Part shown: in pieces, positions 59,253 through 64,000 of the stretch
Layout: the number at the start of each line of letters is the position of its first letter
Numbering within the stretch: position 1 is the first letter of the stretch
Assembly: GCA_903895725.1 (NCBI GenBank)
Contig: CAITUV010000013.1
Coordinates: 62,001-126,000 of the forward strand
DNA: 64,000 bases
DNA from: an uncultured Myxococcales bacterium
GTDB lineage: Bacteria > Myxococcota_A > UBA9042 > CAIXZC01
Direction: 5' to 3'
The notes under the pieces: model-generated
Seen by the model: the letters and a program-made list of their open reading frames with translations, nothing else
The model's database searches: none
Told to the model about the DNA's origin: nothing
Program-made: the position numbers and the translations under genes

Positions 59253-61917
59253 GGCCGCGCTCGGCCGGCCCGATCCCGAAGCCCTCACCGCCGGCTTCCG
59301 AAATCGCATTGCAGATCTCAACATTCGCGGTACTCGTCTGGCGGCATTCCTCGGCGGCCTGCTGGTTCCCCTGTTCTCGATCATCGACTACATGGTCGTC
59401 CGCAAGGCGTTTGAGTCGCTTCTTATTGTAAGAATTATTGTATCTGTAATTTGTTTTTCTATTCTGTTTATTACTAGATACAATATAGCAAGAAAGATAT
59501 CTACAATACTATCTGCGACTGTGATAGTAACGTGCGGCCTATCAATTAATCTAATGATCCATGTTCATGACTGGATCGAATTCGACAACTCGCCATCAAA
59601 CTACTACGCAGGATTGTTTCTGGTGGTTGTCGGTGCTGCACAAATGTGCACATGGAAGCTGAAAGAAAGCCTTGTAATTTTCTCTATTATATATGCAACA
59701 TATGTTATACCAACTATTGTATTTCAGCCGCCGGCAAGTATTTCTATTTATGTTGCGAATAATTTCTTTCTTGTGTCAACAATAGTAATCGCTGTAGTTG
59801 GTCAGTATTTTAATTATAACCTGCAACTTCGCGAGTTCCTGGCATCGTCCGAGCTGGCCGGCGCCAACAGCGAGCTCAACTCCGCCAACGAGCGGCTCAA
59901 GGAGATGGACCGCTTCAAGTCGCAGTTCTTCTCCAACATGACGCACGAGCTGAAGACGCCGCTTACGCTCATCCTGGCACCGACCGAGGCCGCGATGAAC
60001 GGTGAGCTGGGGGAGTTCACCGGGGAGCAGCAGGAGTACTTCCGCCGGATTTTCAACAACGGCCTGCGACTCATGAAGCTGATCAACGACCTGCTCGATC
60101 TCGCCCGGCTGGAGGACTCCAAGCTCAAGCTGCGCGTGGAGGAGCTCGAGATGGGCGAGTTCGCCCGCGCCGTTGCCGGGAACATCAAGCCGCTGGCCGA
60201 GCGAAAAGGGATCGACCTGGTCGTGACCGTCCCGCCGTCGGTGGTGCAGGTGTGGGCCGACCGCGATCGGCTCGAGCAGGTGCTCGTGAACCTGCTGGCC
60301 AATGCGGTGAAGTTCACTCCGGATAACGGACGGATCGAAGTCAAGGTCGAGGAGAGCGGGGAGACCGTTCACCTGTCGGTGACGGATACCGGAATCGGCA
60401 TCCCGCCGGACAAGCTCGAGGAAGTGTTCAACCGGTTCTCGCAGGTGGACGGGACCACGACGCGGAAGTACGGGGGCACAGGAATCGGCCTGGCTCTGGC
60501 TCGGGAGTTGACGTCGCTGCACGGCGGGCGGATCTGGGCCGAGAGCGACGGAGCCTCGGGCACGTCGATGCGGGTGATGCTGCGCAAGGGGAGCTCCCAC
60601 TTCAACCAGTCCGTGCTGGACCGGCGGACCCGCTCCGTGGATGTGGCAAAGGGGCGGCGTGAAGGGGATGCCGGCCTACCGCAGTGGAGTGCCCGGATCG
60701 AGGAGCGCAAGGAGTACCGCTACCTGGCCGTGGATGACGCTTCGGAGCGCCGTATCGTGCCCCGGCGGGACAAGCCCGTGGACGAAACCGCCGCCCGCGT
60801 TCTGGTGGTCGAGGACAGCAAGGAGATGCTCCAGTTCCTCGAGCTCCAGCTCCGCTCACACTACAAAGTCTTCCTGGCCGAGAACGGGGCTCGCGGGTGG
60901 GAGCTCGTGCGCAAGCTCAACCCCGACCTGGTCATCACGGACTACATGATGCCCGAGATGGACGGCCGGGAGCTGACCGAGCTCATCAAGAAGACCCGCG
61001 AAACCGCACACATCCCAGTGGTCATGCTGACGGCCAAGGCGGCGACCGGCGACCGCGTGGCCGGCAAGGAGGCCGGGGCGGACGAGTATCTTGCCAAGCC
61101 GTTCAGCACCTCCGAGCTGCTGGCGGTGGTGAAGGCCCTGCTCAAGGCCCGGGAGCAGCAGGCCGACCGGATGACCGAGCAGCGGATGGACTCCATGGAG
61201 GTCATGGCCGCGCGGCTCGCCCACGAGATCCACAATCCGTTGAACTACATCAAGAACGGTGCGGGGTTGGTGAAGACCATCCTCGAACGGCTCCTCAAGC
61301 AGCAGGAATCGAGCGATGACCCCAAGGTCAAGAAGGACATGGCCACGGTCCGCACCCTGCTCGAGCAGGTCCACGTGGGGACCGAGCGCATCTCCCGTAC
61401 CGTGGAGAAGATGAAGGAGTACGCCCGAGAAGGGTACGAGAAGGGCACTCGGGGGTATGACGTGGACCGCGGCATCGAAGCGGTCATCCAGGTCGTCCGA
61501 CCGGTGGAGGGAACCTCCCACCGGAAGGTCGAGTTCACTCCGGGCGGTGCAGGGGAGATCCAGTGCGTGCCGCAGGAGTTCCACGAGATCGTCTCCAACC
61601 TGATTCAGAACGCTCTCGATGCGACACCGGAGGAAGGCGGGGTCGTGCGCGTCACCGCTGCCCGGGAAGGAGGGGACGTAGTGATCCAGGTGGCCGACAA
61701 CGGCCACGGCATGTCTCCTGAAACCGTTGACAAGATCTTCAGCCCGTTCTTTACTACCAAAGAGCCGGGACGTGGAATGGGAATGGGGTTGACCATCGTG
61801 TACCGTCTCGTCAAGAAGTCCGGCGGGAAGATCGACGTGCATTCCGAGGTCGGCGTCGGAAGCACATTTACGGTCCGGCTGCCCTGCAGGGCAGCGGAGG
61901 GCGAGGTGAAATCATGA
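59242..61917 (+). CDS. Six-TM hybrid histidine kinase with two kinase cores (TM-HK-REC-HK)
   Basis: The 891-residue product has six predicted TM helices (about residues 33-189) and a short coiled coil. The first kinase core has HELKTPL with His235 and an HATPase with NLLANAVKFTP. A receiver (about 520-640) has Asp567 in DLVITDYMMP. The second complete kinase core has HEIHNPLNY with His661 and HATPase motifs NLIQNALDATPEEGG and GMGMGLTIVYRLV. Signals sensed by the membrane domain can be relayed through either core. The region encoding residues about 61-195 is strikingly AT-rich. It overlaps the methyltransferase gene by 11 bases and the next gene by four. Confidence 0.88.
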   Translation: MSDRAALGRPDPEALTAGFRNRIADLNIRGTRLAAFLGGLLVPLFSIIDYMVVRKAFESLLIVRIIVSVICFSILFITRYNIARKISTILSATVIVTCGLSINLMIHVHDWIEFDNSPSNYYAGLFLVVVGAAQMCTWKLKESLVIFSIIYATYVIPTIVFQPPASISIYVANNFFLVSTIVIAVVGQYFNYNLQLREFLASSELAGANSELNSANERLKEMDRFKSQFFSNMTHELKTPLTLILAPTEAAMNGELGEFTGEQQEYFRRIFNNGLRLMKLINDLLDLARLEDSKLKLRVEELEMGEFARAVAGNIKPLAERKGIDLVVTVPPSVVQVWADRDRLEQVLVNLLANAVKFTPDNGRIEVKVEESGETVHLSVTDTGIGIPPDKLEEVFNRFSQVDGTTTRKYGGTGIGLALARELTSLHGGRIWAESDGASGTSMRVMLRKGSSHFNQSVLDRRTRSVDVAKGRREGDAGLPQWSARIEERKEYRYLAVDDASERRIVPRRDKPVDETAARVLVVEDSKEMLQFLELQLRSHYKVFLAENGARGWELVRKLNPDLVITDYMMPEMDGRELTELIKKTRETAHIPVVMLTAKAATGDRVAGKEAGADEYLAKPFSTSELLAVVKALLKAREQQADRMTEQRMDSMEVMAARLAHEIHNPLNYIKNGAGLVKTILERLLKQQESSDDPKVKKDMATVRTLLEQVHVGTERISRTVEKMKEYAREGYEKGTRGYDVDRGIEAVIQVVRPVEGTSHRKVEFTPGGAGEIQCVPQEFHEIVSNLIQNALDATPEEGGVVRVTAAREGGDVVIQVADNGHGMSPETVDKIFSPFFTTKEPGRGMGMGLTIVYRLVKKSGGKIDVHSEVGVGSTFTVRLPCRAAEGEVKS

Positions 61918-62309
61918 ACGCAGCGTGTCGCAGGGGGATGTTCGGCGGGCAGGCAGGAGCCACGGCACTCCAGGCGCTTGGAATTCTGGTTGTCGTGATC
62001 GTCGTGGGCTTTGCCGGCGTCAAGTTCATCGGCGCTTTCATCGACGTGCATGGCATCGAAGGGGACCTCAACTACGTTGCGCAAAGCCTGGCCGTCGAGT
62101 GCGCGGCCAACCCGGAGTGCGAGGACACCCTGATCGCCCAGATCGAGGAAGTGCGGGTTGCGAATCGGCGCAACGTCACCATCGACTACTCCACGCTCGA
62201 CTACCAGACCTCGGTCAACAAGCTGTACATGGAGGCGGATCGGGTCATCGACCTCAAGTTCAAGAAGCTCACCTGGCGATTTACCATCACGGTCGAACTG
62301 TTCCTCTAA
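61914..62309 (+). CDS. Small single-TM protein of the signalling operon, DUF4845-like
   Basis: The 131-residue product has a short Gly/Cys-containing N-terminus, one long hydrophobic helix (LQALGILVVVIVVGFAGVKF) and an extracytoplasmic or periplasmic domain ending in WRFTITVELFL. The layout recalls pilin-like DUF4845 proteins, but the match is weak and no cleavage motif is clear. Its ATG overlaps the kinase stop (ATGA), so it is made with the signalling proteins and may be a membrane partner of the sensor; this is inference. Its 3' end overlaps the convergent membrane protein gene by 23 bases. Confidence 0.55.
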   Translation: MNAACRRGMFGGQAGATALQALGILVVVIVVGFAGVKFIGAFIDVHGIEGDLNYVAQSLAVECAANPECEDTLIAQIEEVRVANRRNVTIDYSTLDYQTSVNKLYMEADRVIDLKFKKLTWRFTITVELFL

Positions 62310-63864
62310 GGCTCTCCGTCACGGCAAGACAGAACCCTGGCCTCCCGGTGGCCGGAATCGGCACGGCATCCACCGGACAGGTGGCGGGCCCGGTGCCTGC
62401 AAGCTCGGTCGTCACGACCTGGACCCGGCACTTGGCGGGGCGTCCTGGAGGGTGTTCGGAGGGTGCGGCGACGGACGCAGGAGGGGCAAGCAGGGCGAAC
62501 ATGGCGGCAGTCTCTTCCCCCTCGTGGCGGTGGCATCCGGGAGACGGGGAGAGATGGGAGACGGACCCGACGACCTGCTCCTGGACCGACAGAGACATGG
62601 CGGGGGGCGGGTTCAGAGCGATCCCCACTCCCTGGGCCACCTCCAGCACCAGGAGCGCGCCCCACGCAGCGGCGGCCGCAATGAGGCTCCCACGACCCCG
62701 GGGGCTCACGTCGGCCGCACGAACGCCTGCTGCCCCGACCAGATCCCGGATCAGGAGCAGGGCCGAGAGGAGCAGCGGCGCAGGGAGCACGATTGCCAGT
62801 ACGACGACACCGTGCGCGTCGGCAAAGCAGAACAGGTAAGCCACGGCCCCGGCCAGCAGTGCGGTCAAGGTCTCGTAGCGGGAAGCGCCGCCCGAGAGTC
62901 CAGCCGGCAGGCCGGCGAGCCTGTGCCAGGCCAACAGTACGGGCGGATGCAGGTAGAGCATCGCCGAAAGGGCCACCAGGAGCGGGTTTGCCCACCCGGA
63001 ATCCGTCCCCAGCAATCCGGAGATCAAACGGGCCGGCATGGCCGAAGCGGCTGCAAGGAAGACGAGTCCGGAGCCGACCGCCCGGGGACCGTCGGACAGC
63101 CACCCAAGCACAGCCGAGAAGTCGAACCCCAGGAAGGGAGCCAGCGACCCGCCGCTGACCCCGAAAAGGATGCGATCGAAAGCTGCCCGGTTGAGCCGGG
63201 GAATGAGCATGACCCCCAGAGCCAGCAGGCCCACGACCCCCAGCATCCCTCTCAGCCTGATGCGGACCAGACCACTGCCTCGAAGCGACGCGGGGAGCAG
63301 CAGCAGGAGGGGGGGGGCCAACAGAATCGATCCCGCAAGCAGGATGGCCGCGGACCCGTGGAGCAGCCATCCGCCGGCATCCCGGTGCGACCGGATCCAA
63401 CGGGTACCTGCACACTGCGCCCGAGCCAGCGCAACGAGAAGTGCTGCGGCCGCCAGGAGCACGGACGCCAGGCCGAACCGGACCAGCGCCAGCGAGAAGG
63501 CTGCAATCAGGAAGAACTGGCCTGCGAGCAGGCCCGTCAACGCCACCACTAAGCCCTCGGGCAGCCCGCACAGGAGCGCCGTGGCCGAGATCAGGGCGAT
63601 CACCAGAGCCAGGCAGACCGCCTGGATTCTCCGCAACGTGACGAGGCTCCCCCCGGCGATGCGGAGCAGCTCCGCCGGGACCGATGCGGCCGGATCCGGC
63701 AGATCGCTTAGCTCGGGCAGGGCGGTCTCCTGCGCACCCCCCGGAAGGAGGTGCATGGCCTCCCCGCCCGTGCAGCCGATTCGTCCCGCCTGCCAGAAGG
63801 CCAGCGCTGCGGGAAGCATCGCCAGCGCGGCAAGCGCCAGTCCCAGGAGGAGCCACCGCCTCAT
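62287..63864 (-). CDS. Multi-pass membrane protein, unknown function
   Basis: The 525-residue product has about ten or more predicted TM helices rich in Leu, Ala and Gly (WLLLGLALAALAMLPAALAFW, AVCLALVIALISATALLC, LLAGSILLAPPLLLLLP, GVVGLLALGVMLI), a pattern seen in ArnT/GT-39-like or polysaccharide-related membrane proteins. No catalytic Asp pair is evident near TM1, so the family is left open. The last 100 residues are hydrophilic with several Cys. GAGGAGGGG precedes the ATG at 63864. Its start overlaps the stop of an upstream partial gene (ATGA), so it lies in a minus-strand operon that enters the window from the right. Confidence 0.65.
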   Translation of the reverse strand: MRRWLLLGLALAALAMLPAALAFWQAGRIGCTGGEAMHLLPGGAQETALPELSDLPDPAASVPAELLRIAGGSLVTLRRIQAVCLALVIALISATALLCGLPEGLVVALTGLLAGQFFLIAAFSLALVRFGLASVLLAAAALLVALARAQCAGTRWIRSHRDAGGWLLHGSAAILLAGSILLAPPLLLLLPASLRGSGLVRIRLRGMLGVVGLLALGVMLIPRLNRAAFDRILFGVSGGSLAPFLGFDFSAVLGWLSDGPRAVGSGLVFLAAASAMPARLISGLLGTDSGWANPLLVALSAMLYLHPPVLLAWHRLAGLPAGLSGGASRYETLTALLAGAVAYLFCFADAHGVVVLAIVLPAPLLLSALLLIRDLVGAAGVRAADVSPRGRGSLIAAAAAWGALLVLEVAQGVGIALNPPPAMSLSVQEQVVGSVSHLSPSPGCHRHEGEETAAMFALLAPPASVAAPSEHPPGRPAKCRVQVVTTELAGTGPATCPVDAVPIPATGRPGFCLAVTESLRGTVRP

Positions 63865-64000
63865 GGTCCCCCCTCCTCGCCCCTGTCCGAGCGGCAGGGG
63901 AAGCTCCCGCAGGACTCGGGACCACATCGGTACAGCTCCATCCCCTCCTCCACGCGGAGCGGCACGCAGCCTGGGGCCGGAGCGCACGGGAAGACGGGCT
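63861..64000 (-). CDS. Cys-rich protein, C-terminal end (5' truncated)
   Basis: Reading the minus strand from the window edge gives an uninterrupted frame with Cys in CAPAPGC, RCGPESCGSF and PCRSDRGEEGGP, ending at a TGA at 63863-63861. The stop overlaps the ATG of the multi-pass membrane protein gene (ATGA). Only about 45 residues are visible, so the family cannot be named; the Cys spacing resembles the secreted Cys-rich proteins elsewhere in the window. The coupling of stop and start supports a real gene. Confidence 0.45.
   Translation of the reverse strand, partial: PVFPCAPAPGCVPLRVEEGMELYRCGPESCGSFPCRSDRGEEGGP

Noticed and set aside
59424..59826. AT-rich segment as an inserted mobile element
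   Set aside because: The frame continues through it, it encodes TM helices that fit the protein, and no terminal repeats or target duplication are seen.

Overview
The window is 64 kb of uniformly GC-rich DNA with dense, mostly operon-like gene packing. It looks like the chromosome of a Gram-negative deltaproteobacterium-like organism, most likely Myxococcota or a close relative. The evidence is two eukaryote-like Ser/Thr kinases, many lipoproteins with Asp/Val/Pro-rich linkers behind the lipobox, Cys-rich secreted proteins, a MopE-like DCDGDVDE motif, a MYXO-CTERM-like tail on a metalloprotease, a DUF2330 protein, and several outer-membrane beta-barrels and porins. No rRNA, tRNA, CRISPR array, prophage or insertion sequence is recognisable. 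No stretch longer than about 270 bases lacks a gene.

Layout. 1-8.1 kb: end of an M20 peptidase, then a plus-strand run of chorismate mutase/DAHP synthase (aroF), dnaB, a Slt70-like lytic transglycosylase, a DEDD exonuclease-like protein, an exported unknown and a SorC-like sugar-binding regulator. 8.2-11.4 kb (minus): a neutral-ceramidase-like lipoprotein followed by a Cys-rich lipoprotein. 11.5-15.2 kb: a small ferredoxin, a Ser/Thr kinase fused to a degenerate cyclase-like domain, and a lipoprotein. 15.4-22.9 kb: an XPB-type helicase with its DUF790/Bax1 nuclease partner, run on into a giant tandem-repeat Cys-rich lipoprotein and a DUF2330 protein. 23.0-32.0 kb: a lipoprotein diverging from a CzcCBA-type heavy-metal RND efflux operon with unusual extra metal-binding segments. 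32.0-41.7 kb: a porin, a thioesterase, beta-barrel proteins, a 1130-residue lipoprotein, a matrixin-like metalloprotease and a small exported protein. 42.0-46.1 kb: a membrane-anchored TPR-kinase, a lipoprotein and a GyrA-CTD-like propeller protein. 46.2-51.1 kb: rpiB-nrdR-ribD, a PEGA-domain protein, an MBL-fold hydrolase and queG. 51.2-56.2 kb: a DnaJ-type zinc-finger protein, a LysM/MepA endopeptidase, a Cys-rich lipoprotein and a beta-propeller protein. 56.5-62.3 kb: a four-gene signalling operon. 62.3-64.0 kb (minus): a multi-pass membrane protein and the end of a Cys-rich protein.

The most interesting unit is the 56.5-62.3 kb operon. It encodes a receiver/histidine-kinase fusion whose H-box His is Arg, a PilZ-like/SAM-methyltransferase fusion, a six-TM hybrid kinase with two complete kinase cores around one receiver, and a small membrane protein. 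The parts resemble those of the Ralstonia Phc quorum-sensing system, in which a methyltransferase makes a fatty-acid methyl ester signal. The sensor domain of the hybrid kinase is encoded by an AT-rich island with codon use unlike its surroundings. Other notable items are an HMBD-like Cys/His motif inserted in the CzcA porter domain, a stand-alone GyrA-CTD-like propeller fused to helical repeats, exact 153-bp tandem repeats in a lipoprotein gene, and an NrdR with an expanded zinc knuckle.

Promoters were found by eye as -35/-10 pairs at 16-18 bp spacing. Domain calls rest on motifs read from the translated sequence; no database search was run.
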